A stretch of DNA of 35,369 bases. Source: an uncultured Lentisphaerota bacterium. Its GTDB lineage: Bacteria; Verrucomicrobiota; Lentisphaeria; Victivallales; UBA1829. The translations under genes and the position numbers were made by a program. This document shows positions 14,711 to 22,629 of the stretch, in pieces; the first letter of the stretch is position 1, and the number at the start of each line of letters is the position of its first letter. The notes under the pieces are model-generated. The model ran no database searches. It saw only the letters and a list, made by a program, of their open reading frames with translations, and was not told where the DNA came from. The stretch lies in NCBI GenBank assembly GCA_900320095.1, contig ONQZ01000025.1:1-35369 (forward strand), written 5' to 3'.

Positions 14711-15923
14711 GGTGCTTCTCCTTGCGTTCCAGGGGACATGCGGCATAGCATCGGCCGCAGCAGAAACAAAGCGACGGGTCGATCGTGTAAACTTCTTCCT
14801 CCTTGCGGCGACGCGCCTCCGCGATCAGCTCCGCCATCATGACCGCGCCGAACAGCACGCCTGCGGCGGTCGAGGCGAGCAGGACGCCGTTCTGAAGCTT
14901 GATTGCACGGACACGGAGTTCTTCGCGCGTGGTCGTGGTGCTTTCAAACGCTTCCACAGCCTCGCTCTTGATCCCCGCGTCCAGTTCGCGGACCAGCCGC
15001 ACATCGCGGTGGAACGAACTCAGGACAGGTGCGCAGAAATACCCGAACAGCCCGCCCGCGAACAGCGCGAACGGGATCAGAGCTGTCAGCATGGAGATGC
15101 GCCGGAATCCGCTTCGGTGTTCCGATGTGCTCCCCGTGCCCTCCGGCGGCAGGATTGCGCCGTTCGGACAGCCCTGTTCGCACAGACGGCAGTTCACGCA
15201 TTCGTGCGATGTGATCTGCGGCTTGAGCAGGGAGAAGTACGAGAAGAACCGAAGCAGGACGCCATAAGGACAGACATACCGACAGAAGGGACGCGAGATG
15301 AAGAGTCCGGCGGCGAGGAAAACCGCGCTCAGGATCGCGAACGGCGTGGCGAAGTCCAGCAGGAAGATCGGCAGATAGGGTTCCAGGTAGCACAGCGGGA
15401 ACCCGATTCCGTAAATCGCGCAGACTGAGAAGATGAGCAGCAGAAGCACCGAGATCAGGCGCAGGATGCGGTCCAGCGGACGCGGAATGAACACGCTCTT
15501 CCAGTGCAGAAGCTCCTGGATCGCGCCGAGCGGACAGGCTCCGCCGCAGAAGACGCGTCCGGCGAACAGCGCGACCGCCAGCGGAAGCGCGAAGAGCAGT
15601 AGCACACCCGGCTGGATGTACGAACCGTTCGCAAGCCCCTCGGCGACGTTCTGGAACATCCCGACCGGGCACGGACAGGACGCGAAGAGGAATCCGAAAA
15701 CGGCAAGCCCGGCGACGGAATACGCCAGAAGCGCTTTGCGTGAACGTAATCTATAGAAAAACCAGGTCCCGGCGGCAAGGAATACCGCGAGAAGCAGCAC
15801 GCGCCATAGCACGGAGTCGGAGGCGAGTTCCTCCAGCGACATCTTCGGCAGCGTGTAGGATTCGAACTCAGGTGCCGGGAATCTCGCCTGCGCTGCGAAC
15901 AGAAGGGGAAGACGCGGGATCAT
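14700..15923 (-). CDS. NapH/NosR-like polytopic 4Fe-4S membrane protein
   Basis: The start at 15923 follows an ATGA overlap with the preceding gene (407 residues). About seven hydrophobic segments carry the NapH/NosR signature pairs FCGGACPLGAIQEL (C126, C130) and FCRYVCPYG (C214, C218), plus an earlier CPCPVG (83-88). A ferredoxin-like cluster (C242, C245, C248, C252) and a second at the C-terminus (C386, C389, C392, C396) complete it. NapH proteins oxidise quinol or pass electrons across the inner membrane to a periplasmic NapG-like protein, which is encoded just upstream. Here it is the obvious bridge between the NADH-oxidising fusion and the Tat-exported polyferredoxin. Confidence 0.9.
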   Translation of the reverse strand: MIPRLPLLFAAQARFPAPEFESYTLPKMSLEELASDSVLWRVLLLAVFLAAGTWFFYRLRSRKALLAYSVAGLAVFGFLFASCPCPVGMFQNVAEGLANGSYIQPGVLLLFALPLAVALFAGRVFCGGACPLGAIQELLHWKSVFIPRPLDRILRLISVLLLLIFSVCAIYGIGFPLCYLEPYLPIFLLDFATPFAILSAVFLAAGLFISRPFCRYVCPYGVLLRFFSYFSLLKPQITSHECVNCRLCEQGCPNGAILPPEGTGSTSEHRSGFRRISMLTALIPFALFAGGLFGYFCAPVLSSFHRDVRLVRELDAGIKSEAVEAFESTTTTREELRVRAIKLQNGVLLASTAAGVLFGAVMMAELIAEARRRKEEEVYTIDPSLCFCCGRCYAACPLERKEKHHEK

Positions 15924-16465
15924 GACTTCACCTCCGGCGGCTTGCGGTAGATGTACGGATGGTCGGCGGGGACGCGCACGAAGGCATCGGCGGGACACGC
16001 TTTCGCGATCCGGCATTCATTGCAATTCTTGCACAGGTCACGCCGGACCTGCAGGAACAGCGAGCCGTTGCCGAACGACAGGCAGCCCTTCACGCATTTC
16101 CCGCAGCCGATGCAGCGTTCCTCGTCGATCTTGTACTCGAAATACGGGTCCTCCACATAGGTGCGGATGATCGCGTCGGTCGGACAGCGCATGTTCTCGC
16201 CCGCCGTGTTGAACTCAATGCGCTTATCCTGGTAGTACCCGCTGCAGAAGAGGCAGTAGCCGCAGGACGCGTACTGGTGCACGCACTTCACCGCGGACTG
16301 TGGCAGGATGCACTCTGTCTCGCACTTGCCGCACTGCACGCATTTGTCCGGGTCGATCTGCCAGAAATACCCCGTCCCCGTCTCCCCGCGTTTGCGGAAA
16401 AGCGCGGCGAACGGAGCCGTGATCACGGCGAGGAATCCCAGTCTGAGCAGGTCGCGGCGGGTCAT
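15920..16465 (-). CDS. Tat-exported polyferredoxin, NapG-like (four cluster motifs)
   Basis: The start at 16465 is set by the ATGA overlap with the small Cys gene. The N-terminus MTRRDLLRLGFL is a twin-arginine signal. The mature part carries four Cys groups: C42/C45/C48/C52, C61 with C68/C71/C74, C118/C121/C124/C128 and C145/C148/C151/C157, enough for about four [4Fe-4S] clusters as in NapG, NrfC or MauM proteins. It should sit in the periplasm as partner of the NapH-like protein and hand electrons to or from an unknown terminal acceptor. No periplasmic reductase (molybdopterin or multihaem type) is present in the window. Confidence 0.9.
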   Translation of the reverse strand: MTRRDLLRLGFLAVITAPFAALFRKRGETGTGYFWQIDPDKCVQCGKCETECILPQSAVKCVHQYASCGYCLFCSGYYQDKRIEFNTAGENMRCPTDAIIRTYVEDPYFEYKIDEERCIGCGKCVKGCLSFGNGSLFLQVRRDLCKNCNECRIAKACPADAFVRVPADHPYIYRKPPEVKS

Positions 16466-16713
16466 GAGCGTTGTTCCCCCTGAGATTGAGAGATCGCTGC
16501 CTTGAACGAACGAGCGGTTGGGTGGCCACAGTATTTCAGCGCGGAACATGTCCGGCAATAGCCTTTCGGATCGGTGCAGGTGTCCTGTGTCGTTTCGCCG
16601 GAAGCAGACTCCCTGCGGCGGAAAACGAGCGCGAAAAGTCCGCCCAGCAGCAGGAACCGGATGCTCCAGCCGATGAACTCGCGGCGGGTCATGGTACGGT
16701 CATGTTTCATCAT
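16462..16713 (-). CDS. Small Tat-signal protein with a four-cysteine motif (83 aa)
   Basis: The ATG at 16713 shares one base with the previous stop, with GGGAGG just upstream. The protein opens with a twin-arginine signal (MTRREFIGWSIRF) and a hydrophobic stretch, leaving a mature part of about 50 residues with C46, C53, C56 and C62 (spacing x6, x2, x5), then a polar tail ending QSQGEQRS. The four Cys could hold one Fe-S cluster or zinc. Tat export implies that folding, and probably cofactor insertion, occur before export, in keeping with an Fe-S role. I recognise no family. Its place between the NHL-like protein and the polyferredoxin suggests it is a subunit of the same periplasmic relay. 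Confidence 0.75.
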   Translation of the reverse strand: MMKHDRTMTRREFIGWSIRFLLLGGLFALVFRRRESASGETTQDTCTDPKGYCRTCSALKYCGHPTARSFKAAISQSQGEQRS

Positions 16714-17339
16714 CAGGAGACCTCCCAGTGCTGTTTCGTGCCGGTGTCGTAAAGATGCACCTTGCTGCCGTCGCGTCCCAGATAATAGTTGAACTCGGAA
16801 TCGGAAAGATTGTCCGTGATGACACGTTCAAGTTCGCCGGACGGCAGATACACACACGCACGGCGAACACCTTTCTCCATGGTCACGAACCGTCCGCCGG
16901 GGAGCGCGGCGAACCGGACGGGGTTACAGCAGCCGCCGAACGCTTCGCGAGGTTCCCACGATGCGATGAACCGTCCCGTGGCGGGGTCGAGCTGCTCCAG
17001 ACGCTTGCGCCCGATGTTCGCCACCCAGAGCTCGCCGTCCTGCGACAGGTCGAGCGGGAACGCCGCACCCGGCACGATGAACTTGTCTTCACCGCGCGAT
17101 TCCCACACGAGGCCGCCGGACTCCATGTTCGCCAGCACGGTGCGTTTCGCGCGGTCCACCTGAAAACTCATGCCGTTCAATGTATGCTTCGGACGCACGG
17201 CGAACATCGGCGGCTCGAACGGAGCTTCCGGTACGGGTTCCGGCAGAGTCTGGAGTTTGCGGCCGACCAGCCAGCCGAGCAGGCCGAGGCAGAACGTGCC
17301 GCTGAACCAGACAAGAAATTCCCTGCGGGTCATTTTCAT
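16713..17339 (-). CDS. Tat-signal NHL/propeller-like periplasmic protein (208 aa)
   Basis: The N-terminus MKMTRREFLVWFSGTF is a clear Tat signal (TRREFL) followed by a hydrophobic helix. The mature domain has NHL-type blade elements (AFPLDLSQDGELWVANIG, FAALPGGRFVTMEKG, VRRACVYLPSGEL) and a striking FGGCCNP motif (134-140), where adjacent cysteines could be a disulfide or metal site. At 208 residues it has room for only about three or four blades, so it is either a half propeller or part of an oligomer. Tat rather than Sec export hints at a cofactor or at co-export with the neighbouring Fe-S proteins. It overlaps the preceding propeller gene by ATGA. Confidence 0.75.
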   Translation of the reverse strand: MKMTRREFLVWFSGTFCLGLLGWLVGRKLQTLPEPVPEAPFEPPMFAVRPKHTLNGMSFQVDRAKRTVLANMESGGLVWESRGEDKFIVPGAAFPLDLSQDGELWVANIGRKRLEQLDPATGRFIASWEPREAFGGCCNPVRFAALPGGRFVTMEKGVRRACVYLPSGELERVITDNLSDSEFNYYLGRDGSKVHLYDTGTKQHWEVS

Positions 17340-18769
17340 TGCTGCACCTCATTTCGCAGATCGAGACACACCATCGAGGTGCTGTCCCGTAAGATCATAA
17401 GTCCTCCGGCGAACGCGATCGGTCCCCACGAATCCGCGCCGGGCAGGATCTTGTGGGTCGCCAGCCGTTCGAACCGGTCGTCTTTGTATTCATAAACCGA
17501 GAGTACGCCCTCGTCGTCCAGAATCCAGAACGCACCATCCGCGTGGATGTACGGACCAAGCCCGAACCGGGCGTCCTTGCCGCTTTCCGACTTGACCGCG
17601 GGCAGCGCGGAAACGTCCGCCGCGATGAACTCGGCTCGGCGTGCTCCGGCGTCCTTCGGCTGGATCACGAACATCGTGTCGCCGATCAGAATCGGGGTCT
17701 GCTGTTCGGACGCGGGTCCTTGCGTCGGCTTCCATTCCTGTTCGATCGAGGCGGAGAAACCATCGCCGTCCTTCTTCACAGCGAGCGTAGCCGAACCGGC
17801 TCCGTAACCCGCGGTCAGGAAAAGTCTGCCGTCGCCGATGGCGAGCGGTGTGGGAGCCCAGACCGCCGGTTTCCATTTCGTGCAAAGCCAAAGCTGTTTC
17901 CCCTCGGGATCGCAGGCGCAGATGCCGCCGATCCCGGCATAGATGTATTGTTTCGTACCGCACAGCGTCGCGGACACGACGGAGGAATGCGACATCTTCA
18001 ATCCGTGGTCGTTCGGCATCTCCCAGACCGTTTCGCCCGTCCTCAGGTCGAGCGCGGTCATCAGGACTTTCTCTCCGCCGACGCCGAGGATCACTTTGCC
18101 GTCTTCGATCAGTGGACACTGTCCGGCGTACCACTGCGGGATCTCGGCTCCGTAAGCTTCCACCAGGTCGCGCGACCAGAGCAGATCACCGGAATCCGCA
18201 TCGACCGCCATCACATGCGCCGCAGGGCCGAGCGTGACGACCACACCGTCGGAATACGCCGGGATCGTGCGGGATTTGCCGTGATTGCGGCGGATCGGGT
18301 TCTTGTAGCCGCGACGCCAGAGTTCCTCGCCGCTGAACAGCTCGAAACAGCGCAAGGCATCGGACGAATCCTCCTCGACGTAGTCCAGTACGTACACGCG
18401 GCCGCCCGCGATGATTGCGCCGGAGTATCCTTCGCCGAGCGGCTTGCGCCAGAGGACTTTCGGACCGGATTCGTCCCATGTCTTGGTCAAGTGTCCGTCG
18501 TATTCCGCCAGATTGTCGCGTGTTATGCCGCGGAAACACGGCCATTCCGCCTCGAACGCCTGAATCGTCGCCTCGGACTCGAACTTTTTGAAATCCGCGC
18601 CGATCTGCGTCGTCATCTTCTTCACGACGCGGTTTTCGGATTTGTCGCGGACGGGTTCAGCGTACTCCACATGGCGCGACGTAGTGAAGGTCAGGTAATG
18701 CCAGATGCCGAGGCAGGCGACGGCGACGGCAAGCGCTTTCAGAATGAAATTCAGGACGCGCGCATTCAT
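17336..18769 (-). CDS. Membrane-anchored PQQ-like beta-propeller protein (477 aa)
   Basis: The start at 18769 (MNARVLNF) is taken because it overlaps the cyclase stop by ATGA; the longer in-frame start at 18952 lies inside the cyclase gene. An N-terminal anchor (ILKALAVAVACLGIWHYL) leads into a propeller opening with WPCFRGITRDNLAEY and continuing with blades such as RVYVLDYVEED, EELWRRGYKN and ETVWEMPNDHG. This is the first redox or envelope gene after the terpenoid genes in the transcript. It is related in layout to the propellers at 8998, 13013 and 24688. No catalytic residues are recognised; PQQ binding cannot be assumed. Confidence 0.85.
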   Translation of the reverse strand: MNARVLNFILKALAVAVACLGIWHYLTFTTSRHVEYAEPVRDKSENRVVKKMTTQIGADFKKFESEATIQAFEAEWPCFRGITRDNLAEYDGHLTKTWDESGPKVLWRKPLGEGYSGAIIAGGRVYVLDYVEEDSSDALRCFELFSGEELWRRGYKNPIRRNHGKSRTIPAYSDGVVVTLGPAAHVMAVDADSGDLLWSRDLVEAYGAEIPQWYAGQCPLIEDGKVILGVGGEKVLMTALDLRTGETVWEMPNDHGLKMSHSSVVSATLCGTKQYIYAGIGGICACDPEGKQLWLCTKWKPAVWAPTPLAIGDGRLFLTAGYGAGSATLAVKKDGDGFSASIEQEWKPTQGPASEQQTPILIGDTMFVIQPKDAGARRAEFIAADVSALPAVKSESGKDARFGLGPYIHADGAFWILDDEGVLSVYEYKDDRFERLATHKILPGADSWGPIAFAGGLMILRDSTSMVCLDLRNEVQQ

Positions 18770-20376
18770 GATCCCACCGCCTTTGCCAGAAAGACTGGCG
18801 CATACAGCTCTTCGCTGTACCAGAGATGCGCGAAATACAGCCCGATCGGTTCGAGCGGGAGCGATTCGGGGTGATTCGCATAGCTTTGTAAGAACTTGCC
18901 ATCCATATTCAGCGCTACAGCACAGCGTGCGGAAACGCAGACCGTTCCCCACAGGTCATCTTCACCGCGCGTCGAACGCAGATATTCGCGCGCCTTCTCC
19001 AAAAACGGCAGATTCTCGCCGCTCAGATGCGACAGCACGACCGCGCTGCCGTAGGCGGGAGCTTCCTTCGTGGGATTTGTCTGGTCGCCGAACCAGAGCG
19101 GGATGAACGAGCCGTCCGGCCGCTGAACGTCCTGAAGATATCGGATGATGCGCAGTTTCGCGCGGAGCACGCGGCGTTTCAGTGCGGGCGGCAGGGCGTT
19201 TTCATACAATGTGAATGCCTTGTAAGCGTGGGCGGAGATGTCCGGACAACTGCGATCAAACGGCAGTTTGCCCCAGCCTTTGCAGAAGGTCGGGATACCG
19301 CCGTCGGAATTCTGAAGGTTCAGGAGCCAGGTGATGCCCCGGCAGACCGCGTCCGAGGCGGGCTCGCCGAGTCCGTGAAGTGCGATGAGCGCCGCCGATG
19401 TGTCGTCCGCATCGGGTACGCCGCCGGAATGCGTCGTCCACGCCCAGCCGCCGGGCTCCGAACGTGTGAACGGATGGACCGTTTTTGTCTGTGCCGACAG
19501 CATCCGGGTGCGGTAGAACACTTTTTCCTCCTCGGAAAGCGACGGGGCAAGCGCGTCCAGCGCGAGCGAGGTCGTCCAGAGGCGCAAATCGCGGTCAATC
19601 GGCCAGGAACCGTCCGGGCGCTGGCTTTCAAGCAGGAACCGGACCGCAAGCCCGGCCGCGGGGTGTTCGCGCAGTCCGGCGGCGCAGAGGCAGATCACGC
19701 AGAATCCGGTGAGCGGCGCGGCTTCGAGGAATCCGCCGTCCTCCGGCTGTTTTTCGACAAGCACGCGCAGAGCTTTCTTCACGGCGAGCGCACGAAGTTT
19801 ATTCGGGCGGTACTTGAGCTGAGCCAATCCCACGCAGATCAACGCGGGGATCGCGTAGCTCACGACCGGGAGATTCAGGAATTTGAACCAGGATTCGGGC
19901 AGGAGCGCGGTCTCGAACGGGAAATTCGGCATGTTGCGCCAGGCGTGCGCGGCATCGGGGAAGAACCCGGACGCAGTGGCGAGCGCCAGCAGAGGCACGG
20001 AGAATGTCAGGTCCTTGCCGTATTCCTTCAGAAGTCCCGCCTTGACGGCATCAAACGTCAGCCCGCCAAACATTTCATTCAGGTATGCTTCCGCCTCGCG
20101 CACGTCGTCCGCATGGGTGTTCCGCAGAGCAGAGTAAGCGAGGAATGTCGCGGTCAGGTTGGCGGGAGATTCCGGGGAGTCGCCGTACAGACCGTCCGCG
20201 TTTCTATGCTCCAGCAGCCAGTTTCTGCCTTCTTCGACTGCGTCGTCATGTCCGCCGTAGAGGTCCAACGCCACGCACACGACCGCGGTCGAGACCGCCG
20301 AGCTCGAAAGATGCCCCTCAATGAAGCCGTCTTCGCAGCGGTGCGACAGGATGAATCGTTTCAGCGTGTCCGTCAT
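18766..20376 (-). CDS. Squalene-hopene-cyclase-like class II terpene cyclase (536 aa)
   Basis: The start at 20376 is set by an ATGA overlap with the upstream barrel gene. The class II cyclase acid motif DXDD appears as PDADDTSAALIAL (DADD at 322-325). QW-type repeats are visible (SQRPDGSWPIDRDL at 251, LQNSDGGIP at 354, VQRPDGSFIPLWFGDQ at 417), as is the segment LLPESWFKFLNLPVVSYAIPA, which matches the LLPxWFPF region of squalene-hopene cyclases. Such enzymes protonate an isoprenoid and fold it into rings inside an alpha-barrel pair, bound to the membrane. It is about 100 residues shorter than typical SHC. A substrate made by the adjacent isoprenyl synthase is likely. A protein-prenyltransferase role is less likely given the DXDD. 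Confidence 0.8.
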   Translation of the reverse strand: MTDTLKRFILSHRCEDGFIEGHLSSSAVSTAVVCVALDLYGGHDDAVEEGRNWLLEHRNADGLYGDSPESPANLTATFLAYSALRNTHADDVREAEAYLNEMFGGLTFDAVKAGLLKEYGKDLTFSVPLLALATASGFFPDAAHAWRNMPNFPFETALLPESWFKFLNLPVVSYAIPALICVGLAQLKYRPNKLRALAVKKALRVLVEKQPEDGGFLEAAPLTGFCVICLCAAGLREHPAAGLAVRFLLESQRPDGSWPIDRDLRLWTTSLALDALAPSLSEEEKVFYRTRMLSAQTKTVHPFTRSEPGGWAWTTHSGGVPDADDTSAALIALHGLGEPASDAVCRGITWLLNLQNSDGGIPTFCKGWGKLPFDRSCPDISAHAYKAFTLYENALPPALKRRVLRAKLRIIRYLQDVQRPDGSFIPLWFGDQTNPTKEAPAYGSAVVLSHLSGENLPFLEKAREYLRSTRGEDDLWGTVCVSARCAVALNMDGKFLQSYANHPESLPLEPIGLYFAHLWYSEELYAPVFLAKAVGS

Positions 20377-21155
20377 GCCGTCGCCCCCATGGCAAGAAGC
20401 CCGTAAACCGTATATTCGAGGTCGCCGAAGGGATCGGCGGGAACCGCCGCGAACAGCCCGGTCGGACGGAAACACCCGCTCAGGAAATCGCGCACGTCGT
20501 AGTTCGCTTTGTGCCCGGTCCGATGAAGCGCGTACAGGGAAACGGCGGTCGAAAGCAAGTCGCCGCCGGGGAATGTCCCATCCGGATTCTGAAGTCCGGC
20601 GAGCGCAGTCGCGGTCGTTTCGTCGGGGTGCAGACACAACGCCGCCGCTGTCGCCGCGACGCCGTATTCCGAAGCGCCTTTCAGGTTGGAATACAGCCCG
20701 TTCGGCAGACGGTACGCGCTCAGGTCGGTTGCGGTGTCGTTCCGCAGAAAACACGAATACGGCGAATACCGGTCGCCTTGTGGGAACGCCGAATCGGGCA
20801 GATCGGAAAAATCCAGTTTCGGAGCGGGGAAGGGGGTGCTCTGCAAGGCGCGGGGCAGTTTCATAAGTTTCAGCAGATTCCGGCTGTGTGCCAGCGCCGC
20901 CCGGTGCACGAGGTCGGCGGGCGCGGACTGTTCGAGCGTCCGGGCGCAGGCGTCGCGATCGACCGTTGCGCCGGAGATGTACGCCAGACACAGCCCGAAG
21001 AGCGTGTAGTACAGGTCGCCGTGGCCGCTCCTGTCTGGGAACAGTCCGTCCGGCTTCTGCGCCAGCGAGACCATTTGACGGAGCACATCCTGCGCCTCGT
21101 CGGTCATCCGTCCGAATCCGGCGGTGCATGTCTTCAGGAAATCCAGGTCAAACAT
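20373..21155 (-). CDS. Terpene cyclase/prenyltransferase-fold barrel protein (260 aa)
   Basis: The helical hairpin repeats of the terpenoid cyclase/prenyltransferase fold are visible: QKPDGLFPDRSGHGDLYY (33-50), LPNGLYSNLKGASEYGVAATAAALCL and LQNPDGTFPGGDLLSTAVSLYAL. No DXDD is present. The length fits one alpha-barrel domain. The gene overlaps the isoprenyl synthase by eight bases and the DXDD cyclase by four, so all three are probably made together. It may be a second domain of the cyclase encoded separately, a regulatory partner or a small enzyme in its own right. Confidence 0.75.
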   Translation of the reverse strand: MFDLDFLKTCTAGFGRMTDEAQDVLRQMVSLAQKPDGLFPDRSGHGDLYYTLFGLCLAYISGATVDRDACARTLEQSAPADLVHRAALAHSRNLLKLMKLPRALQSTPFPAPKLDFSDLPDSAFPQGDRYSPYSCFLRNDTATDLSAYRLPNGLYSNLKGASEYGVAATAAALCLHPDETTATALAGLQNPDGTFPGGDLLSTAVSLYALHRTGHKANYDVRDFLSGCFRPTGLFAAVPADPFGDLEYTVYGLLAMGATA

Positions 21156-22629
21156 CTTTCAGCACCTTTCCGGCGAGACGGTACAGGAATATCTTCAGCG
21201 GCACATCGCCGACCGTTTCGAGCAGATCGTAAATCCCGTCGCGCTGCACCTGATACAGACGGATCGTTTCCGCGCGCGCCGTTTCGCGGTCCCAGCCGTT
21301 CGTCCGTATCAGCACGTCGACCGCCGACGCCGGATTGTCCGCCGTATCCTCCAGGTCGTCGTACAGCTGATATGCTGCCCCGAGACGGTCGGAGAAGTCG
21401 TGGAACAAATCGTGCAGTTCATCGAAACGTCCGGCCGCGATCGCCCCCGCGAAGAGCGCCACTCGGAATGCTGGAGCCGTTTTCAGCCGGTGGATCTCCA
21501 GGCAGTCTTCCGGCTGAAAATCCTTCTTTTGCAGAGCATCGAATTCCCTTGCCTGTCCGAGCGCGAGTTCGCAGTGTGCCAGCGCGGCTTCGGATGCGAG
21601 CGTGGCGCGCATCTCCGGCGGGACCGATTCGTGACAGAAGAGTTTGTACCCGGCACCAATCAGATAGTCGCCCAAGTTCAACGCGGGTGCAACCCCCAAT
21701 CGTACGTGACATGCCGGTTCGCCGTAGCGTTCCGCATCGCCGTCCTCGATATCGTCGTGAATCAGCGAAGCCTTGTGGAAACACTCCACGGCCAGCGAAA
21801 CAGGTTTCAGAAATTCCGGCAGATCCGTCCTTGACGGGTTCAGTGCGGCATAGCATCCGGCGGTGATCTTCGGACGGTAATGCTTCCCGTGCGCGGTCAG
21901 GGCGCGGATGGCCTCCTCCCGGAGCATATTGTCCGGGATGTATACGGAAACGCCGTCCGGCGTGAACAGAGCATTGATCGTCTCCCGGATCAGGCCGTAA
22001 GGGAACGCATGAACTTCATCCGCCTGCGGTACGGACATGGCACATTCGAGGTCGGCGGGATCGAATGCCGTATCCTTGCAGCCGTCGCGGAGCAGAGGCA
22101 CCGCGATTCCGGGCACGGCGGAACGCAGCATCGAGGGGAACGATTTTTCGAGCGAATCGAGGCAGGATACGCCCACGACCGCCTGGATCACGCCCTGTTC
22201 CACCCAATCGGCCACGGCGGAACTCGACTCCGCGACCAGGACCGGCATGTCAAGCGCGTCCGCGGCAGCCGAAAGGCCCGGAATATTGCACTGGCCGCAG
22301 CCCTTGCAGATCAATCCGAGGTCATCGTGGTCGGCGGTGCAGCCAGGCTGTTTCCGCAGGCAGAACGGCAGAAGCAGGAGGCGTTGTTTGAGCGCGATGT
22401 GCGGGAAATACGGCGTCCAGAGCGCGTTGTTCAGCACGATCATTGCGTAATGGTCGAATCCGTGTCCGTCCAGTTCGAGCGAAGCGGTCAGCGCCGCCGC
22501 ATGGCGCTTCAGATGCGTCAGGTCGAGTGGCGGTTTCAGCCCGGACGAACGCACCAGGTCCTCCGCCGCACGGCGGATCGCTTCCCGGACCTTGGAGTCC
22601 TGCGGGACTGTCTGTTTAAGTTCGCTCAT
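21148..22629 (-). CDS. DUF116 - isoprenyl diphosphate synthase fusion (493 aa)
   Basis: The N-terminal half is DUF116: LPFCLRKQPGC (87-97), then CKGCGQC (108-114), VVGVSCLDSLEK and GIAVPLLRDGCKDT (174-187), Cys-rich and likely metal binding. The C-terminal half (about 230-493) is a trans-isoprenyl diphosphate synthase with both Asp-rich motifs, HDDIED (291-296) and YDDLED (423-428), plus a conserved LKTAP lysine segment. The product would be a linear polyprenyl diphosphate built from IPP; chain length cannot be read with confidence. The fusion links isoprenoid synthesis to a protein type often found near Fe-S and radical SAM enzymes. It overlaps the radical SAM gene by ATGA and the barrel gene by eight bases. 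Confidence 0.9.
   Translation of the reverse strand: MSELKQTVPQDSKVREAIRRAAEDLVRSSGLKPPLDLTHLKRHAAALTASLELDGHGFDHYAMIVLNNALWTPYFPHIALKQRLLLLPFCLRKQPGCTADHDDLGLICKGCGQCNIPGLSAAADALDMPVLVAESSSAVADWVEQGVIQAVVGVSCLDSLEKSFPSMLRSAVPGIAVPLLRDGCKDTAFDPADLECAMSVPQADEVHAFPYGLIRETINALFTPDGVSVYIPDNMLREEAIRALTAHGKHYRPKITAGCYAALNPSRTDLPEFLKPVSLAVECFHKASLIHDDIEDGDAERYGEPACHVRLGVAPALNLGDYLIGAGYKLFCHESVPPEMRATLASEAALAHCELALGQAREFDALQKKDFQPEDCLEIHRLKTAPAFRVALFAGAIAAGRFDELHDLFHDFSDRLGAAYQLYDDLEDTADNPASAVDVLIRTNGWDRETARAETIRLYQVQRDGIYDLLETVGDVPLKIFLYRLAGKVLKDV

Noticed and set aside
20373..21129. An N-terminal extension of the DXDD cyclase in its own frame back to 21129
   Set aside because: It lies over the 260-residue barrel gene, whose frame has clear QW-like repeats; the extension is an Arg-rich shadow. 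The ATGA overlap fixes the cyclase start at 20376.
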